Assembly (NCBI GenBank): GCA_907165065.1
Contig: OU015524.1
Span: 30,814,795 to 30,878,794 of the forward strand
From: Caprimulgus europaeus
Lineage: Eukaryota; Chordata; Aves; Caprimulgiformes; Caprimulgidae
Direction of reading: 5' to 3'
DNA length: 64,000 nt
Both the position numbers and the translations under genes were made by a program. Position 1 is the first letter of the stretch; every line of letters begins with the position of its first letter. Shown here in pieces: positions 37,579 through 48,840 of the stretch. The notes under the pieces were generated by a model. The model did not search any database, had not been told where the DNA came from, and saw only the letters and a program-made list of their open reading frames with translations.

Positions 37579-37800
37579 GGCCTGGTGCTGAACAGACTTG
37601 GGCGGAGGGACCTGGCCCAGAAAGTCCTCAGAGATGCCATCCGGATCCAGACCACCAGTCACAGAGCCTGGAACAGCCTTGGAGAGGTCTTGCAAGCTCA
37701 GGGGAAAAACGAAGCAGCCATCGAATGCTTCCTCACCGCTCTGGACCTTGAATCCAGCAGTCCTGTCATCCCGTTCACTGTCATACCCAGGGAGCTCTGA
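37579..37800 (+). CDS. TTC7A: TTC7-family terminal coding exon, most likely TTC7A (TPR scaffold of the PI4KA complex)
   Basis: The exon encodes 73 residues and a TGA at 37,798-37,800. The peptide begins [20 protein letters not shown]. Next comes a typical tetratricopeptide repeat, with W at about residue 35, [11 protein letters not shown], then [10 protein letters not shown], and the end is [12 protein letters not shown]7 proteins bind FAM126 and EFR3 and hold phosphatidylinositol 4-kinase alpha at the plasma membrane; the C-terminal TPRs are part of that scaffold. The ending IPREL and the LAQKVLRDA segment fit TTC7A better than my recollection of TTC7B, which ends IPRVL. The paralogue choice is thus from memory, while the family is clear. 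No other exon of this gene was recognised in the window. Two longer overlapping frames at the same place (37,569 and 37,598 starts) are shadows. The acceptor AG at 37,577-37,578 sets the start. Confidence 0.88.
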   Translation, partial: GLVLNRLGRRDLAQKVLRDAIRIQTTSHRAWNSLGEVLQAQGKNEAAIECFLTALDLESSSPVIPFTVIPREL

Positions 37801-38290
37801 AGCTTTGCCCTGCAGCTAAGCACCTTCAGTCCATGGACAGACATCAAAACCAAACAAATAAGCAAAGAAAAAGCCCAACAGAAAAGTGCCATTGTAACCT
37901 GGAACTGGGCAAAATAATTCCATGATGGGGCCCAGGTCCACACACTTAGCTGAAACAAGCCTAACTATAGAAGAATTTGCAACAGGCAGAAAGAGAATAC
38001 CTGTTTCTTCACAGGTGCCTGGCTCACCTCCTGTTCAAGTTAATAGCAAGGCTTATTTCAGAGTGTTGGTTCAAAGTTACGGTCTGTAGAACACAGGTCG
38101 TGGTAGGGTACAGCTGTTCTAAGCACTTGCACCTTTCAATTTTTATTAAAGATAAAGACCCCAATCCCTGAATTAAAGCCCAGGCATGCTCTAAACAGGA
38201 GTAAATGCACCAACTAAGTTGACCAACTTGTGCTTAAGCATGGGGCTGCCTCCACACCAATCTGACAGGTTATGAATGACAATTAAACTA
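37801..38290 (+). other. Probable TTC7 3' untranslated region with ATTAAA polyadenylation-signal candidates
   Basis: No AATAAA follows the stop codon in the next 2 kb. ATTAAA, the commonest variant signal, occurs at 38,145-38,150, 38,172-38,177 and 38,282-38,287. None has a clear GU-rich element that would single it out, so the true 3' end is undecided and may lie further downstream in the AT-rich DNA to about 38.8 kb. Confidence 0.4.
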
Positions 38291-38836
38291 TATAGGCATG
38301 CAGTATATGCCTTTTACAAAGTTATTTCAGCTATTTTGATAATCCTTTTTCCTGCCTTGCTTTTATATACTGTATATGCTCACTATATTTAGTGTGGTGT
38401 TTGCCTAGACCAATTTAAATTTAAAATATTTTTTAAAAGCTGCTATTGCAGTATGATTCACAAAAGCAGAAAGACCAAATAAGTTCACACTTGAACTAGT
38501 ATTAAAAATATATATGTATCACCAATTACATATTTATTGAAAAGCCTTACATGGAGTAGCTAATTATAAACTGAGCTTCATTCTTATAAATCACCTATTG
38601 CATCACTTTTAGTGAGGAATATAGTGATTACCAGTATATAGTGACTATGCTTTACGGCATTACTATTGCTGTCAGAAAACATTTTCATATCCATCTTTTC
38701 ATGATGTAAAAGATGGCAGCAGTCTTTTAAGGGAAAGTATGCTGAAGGCAGTATGTGTATATATGAATTACTTTCTTGGAACCAAATCTTTGGATTGTCT
38801 GTAGAAATGTCACATTAGAGGTACGGCATCGAGCCT
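38291..38836. other. AT-rich DNA, possible extended 3' UTR
   Basis: Contains TATATACTGTATATG near 38,365 and an ATATATATG stretch near 38,508. No open frame of note and no recognised repeat. Confidence 0.4.
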
Positions 38837-39118
38837 TCAGCGGAGCAGGATCATTTTGCATGTCATATCAGATGTGAGAGTGATCTCCAGAGCCATCTGA
38901 AGAGCTCCTAATCCGTGCAGCCTCCCCACGGCTGGCACGGCTGGGGCGGGGGACGCAGCTGGCGTGCCCTCTGCTAAGCTGCTCCTTAGCTGCGCTGCAC
39001 CTCCCTGGGGCCTCAGCGAGGTAGAGCTGTACCGGGCTGTCACAGAGCACGCAAGAGCCAGCACCGTCCAGACCAGTCCCAAGATGAAGATGATGCAGAA
39101 ATAAGCTGTGGGCATTAT
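38837..39118 (-). CDS. Candidate small single-pass membrane protein ORF, doubtful
   Basis: Reading the minus strand from an ATG at about 39,113-39,115 gives about 92 codons. The start MPTAYFCIIFILGLVWTVLA is followed by LACSVTARYSS. That is a 20-residue hydrophobic segment right after a short N-terminus, then a basic and Ala/Pro/Gly-rich tail. The open frame extends 10 codons upstream to a GTG preceded by AG. It lies convergent to the TTC7 exon. I recognise no family; the tail looks like low-complexity translation of GC-rich DNA. The length alone is within chance expectation, so only the membrane-like start makes it worth listing. Confidence 0.15.
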   Translation of the reverse strand: MMPTAYFCIIFILGLVWTVLALACSVTARYSSTSLRPQGGAAQLRSSLAEGTPAASPAPAVPAVGRLHGLGALQMALEITLTSDMTCKMILLR

Positions 39119-39978
39119 TCTATGCAAAAGGTTGGGGCTCAGCACCTGTTTCTGCCCAGAGAAGATTGTGACTATTTCATAAGTGAGTTTGCACTAAAAC
39201 ACACTTTGTACTATAATTCTACCCAGTATTGTGATAGTTGCAGACTAGTTAATTCTGGAAATAATAATATCCTCAGGCAATAGATGAGTAGGGGTTATTT
39301 CGTAAAGAGCCCGAGGCTCTGGCAGCAGACTTGAAGTCAGCGTTGTTTACAGTTATTTGGAACTCTGCAGGCCAAAGCAAAGGTGGGCTCCTTGCGCTGC
39401 TCCCAGACCGCACCATGGCAGAGCTCCCGCCCCAGCCTCCCTCCAGCCGCCCGTGCCGAGGGAAGTACGCTGCCCTCCCATTTCTCTCAGCAGCCCGTTG
39501 CACTTGCAGGCCAACAGATTATATTTTTTTTCCATTAAATCTGGTTGGTGCAATAGCCCATCTTATTCCTCTGTTCACCAGGGGGTCTGGAGGGAAAGCA
39601 GCCCAGCCTTGAGGGGTGCTCAGCCCAGGGGGAATCTGGCTTTCCAGTGCCACACAGGCAACAAACTGGGCTTTTTAGGCCAGAGGCAGGTTTCCAAGGA
39701 GACAGTGTTACCCAGCCACATTTCTCATTTGCAGTAGCATCAGCAGCAGAGGAAGGAGTAGGTGTTAATACCAGAATTAAATGGGTTTCATGAAGACAGA
39801 AAGATGCAGCAGAGACTCATTTTGTTGTGAAGGATGCTATGAAGTCGCCTTGCTCTGCACTGCAGGTGGGAGAGGGGGAAGGGGAGGGGGAGAGATGTTG
39901 TTGACATAATATGTAAATTGTTACCCAGGTGTTTTAAACCCAGTTCCACAGTCAGTCTCACAAAGAGACTTAAGTAGT
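39119..39978. other. Non-coding DNA, locally GC-rich
   Basis: GC-rich stretch near 39,380-39,480 (GAGCTCCCGCCCCAGCCTCC) and a G/A-rich tract at 39,866-39,893. Overlapping short frames on both strands are shadows of composition. Confidence 0.4.
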
Positions 39979-39985
39979 GATAGAC

Positions 39986-40023
<38 letters not shown>

Positions 40024-40042
40024 GTAGATAGATAGATAGATA
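39979..40042 (+). repeat. (GATA)n microsatellite, about 16 units
   Basis: Tetranucleotide GATA repeats, interrupted by GACA near the start and GGTA at about 40,022. Likely length-polymorphic. Confidence 0.95.
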
Positions 40043-43000
40043 TTATACCCTGGCACTTGTTCTGCTCCACAGTTCCCAGGGTGGGAATGAGCCTTCTGTG
40101 TAAGACAAAAAAAGAGTCAGTGTGGTTTGACATCACCACTTGCTTGTGCAACGTGTATCTGTAAAGCGCTGCCATAGCAACTTCTGTGTACCAGACAGCT
40201 GGCGTGAGTACAAGCTATGCATCCACCTCTGTGACAGGCTTTAAGAGGTCTGTAACATAGCTGGTCTGTGACCTGGCAGGAGGGTGCCTGTTTCCCAGCA
40301 GCAGCTGAGAAGCAAACACTCACGGACCCATTTACTCCTGTATGCACAGCTTGTAAACAGACACCAGCCCATCACATTTGTTGCCTTCAGGCGAACTTCA
40401 TGTCAGTGGTGATCAGACTTGCCACAGCAGTCACCTTCCCAGGAGGGACGCAAACGTGCATGAGTCCTTTGAATGCATCAACCAGTCAGATGTTGCCAGG
40501 GTGGTCCCATATTTGTCGTGGGCATGGAGTATTACTGGCAAAAGAACTACAGTCCTAAAAGTCTCTGCTTCAGGTGTGGCAAGGAAGACATACACGAGTA
40601 AATGCCCTCAGCTTCAACAGGAATTACATGCACCACCAGCACAGCACACCACAGCCCTTACATCCATTGCAAAGTGCTTGGCATGGAAACTGGGCTCGAT
40701 CCTTAGATTTGTTGTATGCTTCCCGAGGATACAAACCACCCATTGGCTGGAGGGGTGCTATATTGACCTGAAATGCTCTGTACCATGCAGGAAAGGGGGT
40801 GATGTTTTCAGAGTTGCAAGTATTTTGGGGGTAAATCCTCTAGCTACATCTGTTATTAGTGCTCACCAAAACATAAGCCTTCCCAAGCTTACATGCTACC
40901 TCTGTTCTTCAGCATCAATTTTGTTCATACTTCCAGGTACAGAAGAACAAAGGTGACTACTTCAGACAAGCCTATGTATTGTAGTATTTATTTAGATAGC
41001 AACGTTGATAAATCTAATGCTGAGCTCAGTAAGTAATACTTTGTATAGCAGGGAGCCTGTCATGCTTAATGCTCAGGGTTTGAGACTAAGATTTAAATCC
41101 CATCCCTCATATGCTTATTACAGATGATCTTAAGTAAGTTTGGGGAACGATAAGTGAAATACTAATTCTGTGAGTTTTCACACTGACGTGAGTCCAACAG
41201 AGTTTTCTCATTAGTTTGGAAAGAGAAAGATAAAAAAGGCATTGTTGCCTAAAGGGTCCAGGTATACCCAGGTTCCTCTCAATCCACCACAAGGTTATTT
41301 TCCTTTGTGTTGGCAGGGTGCATACAAAAGAAAAATAATTAGCTGCTATTTTTCTGTTGCACAGTAAAGGAGTAATATTTTCCCTCGCCTTTGACCAACA
41401 AAAAGGTTTGTATATTGTAACAAAAATTACTTTGCCTCCAGGGTAACAGAAGGAGAAGCCCAACAGGCCAGGGAACAATCCCCCTCCCTGCTTCACTCCA
41501 TGTAGACTGTCATTAGCTCCACTAGCGTTGTTGGTATTTATGAGCATTTCTTCCAGCTGAGGATCTGCCCACCACCGTCCTCATTCTGTACAGGGAGTAC
41601 AACAGAGCTGCCATATTCCTGTGCTGCACAAGTACCCCAGTCCGTTTCTATTGGTAACAGTTCATGCTACTGATTATCACAATGCTTCAGAAGTGCTAAT
41701 TATCTTTTCTTGGTAATGACTAATAAATCCAAATGGAGAACAGTCCTGGAGGGTGTTTACTTTAAAATTCACTGGCTGGGTACCAAAGTAGGCACAGCAC
41801 TGACTGCTGCAGTTTGAATTACAGTTATTTTATCCAAAAAATGTTCAATTTTCAGAGGGTATTGGTGAAGACGGAGTTTGGCTAGTTTATATTTTGTTTT
41901 AATGACAGCAGAGCAGGAAACAATCCTTTTTAGTGAAAAGACATCACTGCCATGATCTTTTTTGAGCCAAACCAACAGAGATTTGATAGTTGCAATTCGG
42001 CCTAGGAGAAGAAGGCTTCCCAGGGCAACCGCGCTGCAGCGATAATCGCCTCTGACGGAATTGTATTACAGGCACATTTGACAATTATGCAACGAGCACA
42101 TGGAGCTGAGATGTCTCTCCCTCCCCCAGCACATCACATATTTGGCTAAGGAGAGCTGCTTTATGCCCAAAGGGATAACTGCAGTGCCCATCTGGGTGCC
42201 CATCAGCACCACCCTGGTGCTGGCTCTCATCTGTCAGGTGGCTTCTGCCACCAGCTGCACGGTTGTGTTGGCCAGCAGCCCTTTGCTCGTGTTATCCAAC
42301 CCTCTGGCTGTTCCCTAAGCCTGGCTCCAGGCGACACTCTCCATACTGTTAAGTTGTTGTTTAGTGCTGCAGGATATCAGGGCATGGTGAGATAGAGAGT
42401 TATTTTCTTGGAAATGAGAAGCTGAAACATCCATCAGTTCGGTGATGTTGGCAGGAGGGGAGGTAACCACTGACCCAGCAGCTGCCAAGGTGGTTCCTCT
42501 GACTTTGCCTTTAATGAACTGGCTCGTGCCTTCAGCTCCAGCAAACCAAGTGGCTGGGTGCTAAAAGGTCCAGTTCATTTCCCCACAGAAACAGTCTGTA
42601 GGTAAAACCACTGATAGGGATGCGGCACCGCAATCTGTGATGATACAAGTAAGAACCTCCCCAAGCCAGTGCATGGAGAGATGCTCAGCTTTCACACAGG
42701 AGTGTTTCCTGCCCACCACTTGAATACTGTTAATGTGGTTATCAGAATTGCTTTTCCATGTAACAACTTCTTTTGTCATTGTAAGATGTTTTCACCAGGT
42801 GAATAAAATTGACCCTGTGGAAAACAAAAAATGCTCCTCATATTTCTTGCCAACTCATGCCACAGATACTTCAAGCTTATGAAAGGACCATTTGTTATAT
42901 TAACTGGAACCTAGTGTGCCTAGCAAGTTACCAGTTGCAAGGGGTATTTTGGCCTGCACCCTGTAGTTCATGGGAAAAATGAGAGTAAGCATGCAAGCAG

Positions 43001-43619
43001 CGTGCTCTCAGAGAGGAACAGAGCCAGGAAAAAGGAATAATGTAGCTTCAGATGTTTGGATTTATGGAGATTTAAGCGAGCATCGTGCTTTTCTTGTGCT
43101 TCTTCCAGCAAAAATAAACAAAGGTAGTGTGAGAAACTCTAACATCAAGGTAATATGCAAATACTATGCCATCAAGTTTAGGGACTCACCTTTTTTGGGC
43201 TACAATGCTATTAATCATCTTTTTGTTACAAACAGTTACTCCTGTGGTTATTTGGAAATAAAATGTCTTCATTGAAGAGCTTCTAGAGCATTCTTTGCAT
43301 TTACACATTAATATTTTGGGCAAGCTTCAAGAGGGCCTTCTTAAAAAGCCAGCTCCTTAGTTTCATACTCAAATGAGATTAAGGACAGGGTTTTTGAAGA
43401 GCATTTTTTTGAACTGTAGCTGCTTTAGTTTACAAGTATATTCAGTATAACTCAAGCAGAACAAGGTTCCTCTGCGGCAATAACAGAATTAAGCCCTTCA
43501 GCTCTTAGTACAAAGTCTTAAAAACTAGAAATCAAAGTGAACAAAATACTAGCTCTGACTTTTTCCCCCTCTTTTCCACAATACAGAGAAGAAGCGCAAC
43601 AGTGGTGTGGGGCTTTGTG

Positions 43620-43641
43620 GGGGCGGGAGGGAGGGAGGGAT
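43620..43641 (+). repeat. (GGGA)n G-rich tract
   Basis: GGGCGGGAGGGAGGGAGGGA: four or more G3 runs with short spacers on the plus strand, a possible G-quadruplex former. Confidence 0.7.
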
Positions 43642-46600
43642 GAAGAAGGCTGCCACAGCCCCTCCAAACAGGAGCCCAACTGGAGGCATACAACTGAACC
43701 CCAATGAAAACTGGAGAACCTCATTGTTCACTCTCCTCTGAGGGAGACCGCTCGTCTTTGTTTCCATCCTAGTGCTGGTACATTGCCTACTCTCTGCATC
43801 ACACAGGTGTTTAATATTCCCTTTCTGTTTAAATGGGAAGAAAATAAGCCTGTTTGCCCCTCATTTTTGCTGGGAGGAGCTCCAGCTGGTTCAGATACTC
43901 CCTACCCTTAACTCGGAACCACTTCTTCCCTTCAACAACCAAATTTTATTTCAGTGGTAAATTTGACATGATACTCTTGAAAGGTCATTAAGAATATTTT
44001 ATTTAATAATTGAATATACATTTTATATCATTTTTAATCAATAATTCCTACCTCTGCTTCTGTCTTTCTGCTGCAGAATGGGTAAAACCAACTCATATAC
44101 ATGGAGTATATTCCTGCCTCATGTGAAGCCCAGATATTTAGCAGTCCCATAAACAGCAAGGGAAGAGATGAGAAGCATCATTCTTGCCCCAGATACTCAC
44201 TTCCATGACAGCCTCTGGCTATCAGGTTTTTGTGGAGTCACCAAAGCAGCAGCATTGACTTTGTCTGTGTTTAGCCACATCCGTTGGGAGATGTCACTTC
44301 CCAGTCAGACACGCCTGAACCAGTCCTTGGAACAAAGGAAAAATGCACACATAAAGTACTGATCTTTAGAGACTGATGTTAGAGAAAGTAGACCTGGGTA
44401 TCACTGGCTTGTTCTGTTGCCATTAGCAGTCACTATAGCATTTAATGGTGCAGTGGTTGTCAAGCCAGTTTTCTCTGCTGTGTTGCCTCAAACAAAGAGC
44501 AACATCTCAGCCAAAAACATCCCTGTAGATCTACCAACTGAAGAACAAGATCCAAAGGTTTTCTCAGTGCTCCAAGTTAAGGAAGTGTGGAATTACAGAG
44601 GAAAAAAGCCTTACAGGTCATTCCCCTGAATGTGCTGAGCTGCCATTTTCAGATCTGATCCCATTTAGAGCTGATGTAGCTGCTGTGGTTGATGGAGGAA
44701 GAGAAGCAGGTACACAGAACATCTGAATTTTATACAGTAAAAATGGCAATCATTGTAACATGTCCTAAAAATGCAAAAGATCAACGAAAACTGTAAAATA
44801 GGAGACTTTTTTCCAACTGGAAAGCTCTCACAGAGGCAAAGCCCAGCTTCACTGGCTTTTCTGACAGAAACACATGAAAAACGCAGGCTGTGGGAGTAAG
44901 AGCAAATGTAAAGCAGACCCTCAATAGCCTCCTGATTGCAAAGGCCTCTCAACCTTAACTCTGCTTCTACCCTGCACCACAGCCAGAGACCCCAGTCCAG
45001 CCCCAGAGCCCGGGGCCCAGACCCTCCCACAGCGTGCTTACGGTTGACACTGTGCCCAGCTCCCATTGCCTCTCCAAGGACAGCATGGCCCTCGCTGCAA
45101 AAGGTTCATAGCACTGCGTATGACATCTCAGACATCTGTTTTATAATGCAGTTGTTTACAATATCATAATTAGGTCTGGAAACAAGGATGTTTGTAAATT
45201 AATCAGCAATAAGGATTCCTGTATTTTGTTGTCCTGTGAGAGGAGCTGATGTGCACAGCCCGAGTTTGCAGTGCTGGGTACTGTTTCAGAAGCCTGGGAG
45301 TTCACGGATATAACGATTTTCTGGTCAGTGGAGGTTAGAGGTGATTTTGTGCTCAGTGTAAATGGCAGTGTCTGGCAGAAACAATTAGCAAATGAAGTGC
45401 CACCTCACCAGAGGCTTTGCAGCCTTGGAGTGTCTTTTTCTAGGCTGACAACAAACAGAAATTTGAGATGATACCTCGGGTTTCCAAAACAGGAAGCTGC
45501 TAAATCCAGCAAGCAAGCAATTAATTTCCCTGTTATAATGATGCTGCTCTTATATCTCCTTGGAGGATACTGAAGTGTTCTTTGAAGGGTAGCAAGGGAG
45601 GCATTTCATCCCCATTTTTCACCAGATGGAAAACCAAGTCTGCCAGGGGTTGAGCCAAGAGAGGGGTGTTTTTTCTGCGGAGACCTGATAAAATTGCTAT
45701 GACTCGAGTTTTGTTCCTTTCTGCAGTTTGCCTCCCGCCCGTGGCTACCATGCCCTATTCACAGCATGGTGTGGCCCTCCTTCAACCCCTTTGTTTTACA
45801 GGTTTCTTCTGTGGAGGGGGAGCTAAGGGAAATTTCTACTCACTCATTACTACAAGGTACAGAAAGGTACAGGTACCTCTGTACAATTGGTCCAGGTCTG
45901 GCCTTGGGGTGTTGCTGTGTCATGGGGATGACTTATCACAATGAAAGCTTTTATTTATGATTTTTTTCTGTTTTCCCATTGGGTACTTGCAAAGCTCTTT
46001 CTCTTCAGCCAGCTAACCAAGAAGTAATAAGCTGAAAAAAAAAAAGATAAATGTTTCAAGCTGCATTCCAAAGGAAAACTTCAGAGATTTTAAACTAAAT
46101 AAAGAGCTTTAAAAAAACTTCCAATTAAACAAAATATTGTTCTGACAGGAGTCCTCAAGTAGTATCTTCAATAACTCAGATTTATATGACCAGAAGTTTT
46201 GAGAGAATTGCCAGAAGGGAGAGCATTTTGAAACAAAAATTCAAGATGTTTAATCCTGAAACAGTCTACACAGAACATTTACATTTTCCTTTTTGTCTTC
46301 CTGCCAAGAGCTATTCACCAAAGTTATCTCAAGTTTATATGTGGCTCCAGTTTTCTGGAACTTTGCTTCTCAGCAAATACCATACTTGAAAGAGTTTAGA
46401 AGTGTTTTCCAGTCCCACTTTTTGTTCTCATAGGTGGCTAATGCTGGAGCTCCCGGTGTGAAAGCGTTCTCAAGTGCTTCTGCACGACGTTACCAAACAT
46501 TGCACCCACAGTCCAGCAAGCACAAGTTGTTTCCTGGAGATTAGCACGAGCTGCTGAGTAAACACCAGCATACGCCGCTCCACACGCGTGCGCGCACAGG

Positions 46601-47343
46601 GTGAATCGTCCCCACTGAAATAAACACAGACCAATCCCAAGTTCTTTTGGAAATCCCACCCATGTGCGCATCCCCAGTTCAGGTGGTGGTGATTAAAGTC
46701 TGTGGATGGCTCAAACATACTCTGGGTAAAAGTGAGTTCTTAAATATTTTGGGTCTTGCTACCAGAACAAGTGTGCTTTTACCTATGGCAAGGCACTAGT
46801 GAAGTCCTGTCTGTAGTCAGAGCAGTGGCAGAGATCCCCTGCGCCACGGCGGAGCTTGAGCTGGCTGTGAGCAAGGCTGGGAGCCTCACACCAGCTGTAG
46901 CCGGAGCTTCACACACGGGCATTTCTGCGTGTGCCTGCTTCCAACTCACTGCTCCCTCTGTCACTACCCACTGCCCAACGGCAGCCTTCTACAGAGCTTT
47001 TTAAACTTCTTGTGATCCCTAGGAATTTTCCATGGGATGTCTACAACTGTCAGATCTCCTTATGCAGATTTCTGCGTAGGATATGACCTTTCCAAAAAGG
47101 ACATGTTCAGGGTCCTGTACTAGTTGGCCACAGACACCCCCGGGATCTGTAGCTCACAGCCTGAAGACCGGGGATTTAGAAGTTTTCTCCTAGATTCTAT
47201 TAGAGCTTCTTAATTAAAAGTCCTCTTTGGGGACCTGAATTGAATTGGAAACTATGGTGAACACTTAGGTCAATCAGCAGAGATGATTGCATTTGGGAGA
47301 GTGAGGTAGAAGATAAGAGTGTGTGCATGTTGAAGAATTCTAA

Positions 47344-47406
47344 GGGGAAAAAAACCCAAAAAAACAAACAACAAAACCAAACCCAAAAATCGCCCCAACC
47401 CCAAAC
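47344..47406. repeat. A/C-rich low-complexity tract
   Basis: About 60 bp made almost only of A and C (for example AAAACAAACAACAAAACC and CCCCAACCCCAAAC), possibly a decayed poly-A or simple repeat. Confidence 0.8.
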
Positions 47407-48470
47407 ATCTGTAAAAACAAGGAGCATGCATGTTTTGCAAAAGAATGGTTAGAAGATTCACCTTATAGGGCTCACCATTCACTATTGAATTAGAGACCAA
47501 CAGCTGTCTTACAGCATTGAAAATTGTCTTCAACGTTGATCTCTCTGGATGTTTGATCAATGGATTTGACAGTCTGTCCGCTCTCTCAAATCTGTGTATG
47601 CACATTTTCACTCATGCTGATAACTATACCAGGAAAACCAAAATGCTAACTAAGCAGCTGTGCTTCCAATCATACCAAATGAAAGATGTTGTCTCCAACC
47701 TACTATGAAAATAGAAATGTTCATCCATATAAAGTGGGTTCCATAACTTAATTATACAAAACCTACAATATAAAGAGATGCTCAGTATCTGGGAAGCATT
47801 TTTGCTCAAGACTTGAATTCTGCTGCTACAGTTAGGAAATACTAACTTGTGATCAGATAATGTTGATAAGATATACAAAGTTATGTTCTAGTTTCAACTT
47901 ACAAATCATTGGACTCTAGCTCCAGGACAATGGAATCTGTTTCAAAATCAAAACTCTTTTGGTTTCATTAGAAAGAACAGTTCTAAAATTCATGTTTTGT
48001 TTTTATAGAAATGGTTGACATATCACTAATCTACTTCAGTGTATCTTCTTCTCCTTTTCCTCTTACAGGAGAAAAATCTAAATAGGTACAAGGTATGTTC
48101 TTTTTGTAAGTCTCCACCAGAAATACATAACCTCGCTTCACTTGTCATTACAGCACTTAGATCAGGAGCTTTTACAGACAAGACACTTTAGTTGTTCAGC
48201 TCATGTGTGAACCACTTTGTATTGCTCTTGAGAAGCTTACAGGCTTTATATGCAGGGTTAACCTACTACAACCTCCAGAAATAAATAAGAACATTGATGC
48301 AATTCATAGGAGACTGAAGTTTGTTGATCCGTAACCTATCTAAATCAGAGGTTTCGTACAAGCCGCTTCCTTTTCTAAGGTAGAAGTGAAACACCAGAGC
48401 ACAGAGGTTGTAGGAATTACAATCTTCCTCTCTCCATCACCTGGATTCTTCCCCCTGCTCCCTTCCAGGT

Positions 48471-48840
48471 CTTTGGGGAGACCTCATTGCAGCCTTCCAG
48501 TATTTGAAGGGAGCTTATAAACAGCAGGGAGAGCAACTTTTTACATGGGCAGATCGCGATAGGACAAGGGGAAATGGTTTTAAACTAAAAAAGGGGAGAT
48601 TTAGGTTAGATATTAGGAGGAAACTTTTCACCCAGGGGGTGGTGAGGCACTGGAACAGGTTGCCCAGAGAAGTTGTGGATGCCCCATCCCTGGAGGCATT
48701 CAAGGCCAGGTTAGATGGGGCCCTGGGCAGCCCGATCTAGTGGTTGGCAACCCTGTCCACAGCAGGGGGTTGGAACTAGATGATCTTTAAGGTTCTTTCC
48801 AACCCAAACCATTCTATGACTCCATGATTCTACGATTCTA
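48471..48840 (+). mobile_element. CR1 LINE 3' fragment with ORF2 C-terminus still open
   Basis: 5' truncated CR1. From 48,504 to 48,740 one frame stays open for 78 codons and ends in a stop. It reads as the C-terminal end of the CR1 ORF2 (endonuclease and reverse transcriptase protein), with [29 protein letters not shown] and KARLDGALG. The 3' UTR follows (GGTTGGAACTAGATGATC, TTTCCAACCCAAACCATTC), then the octamer-type tail ATTCTATGACTCCATGATTC to 48,840. The intact frame and clear tail suggest a younger copy than the others in the window, but it cannot encode an active enzyme. Confidence 0.94.

Larger units (their letters stand above)
40043..48470. other. Single-copy non-coding DNA, no gene seen
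   Basis: About 8.4 kb without recognisable exons, repeats or RNA genes, apart from the simple tracts listed separately. The longest frame (40,378-40,956, plus, 192 codons) has no family resemblance and is of chance length. Confidence 0.5.

Noticed and set aside
40378-40956. 192-codon plus-strand frame after the GATA repeat
   Set aside because: No recognised domain; length is near the chance maximum for this much sequence.
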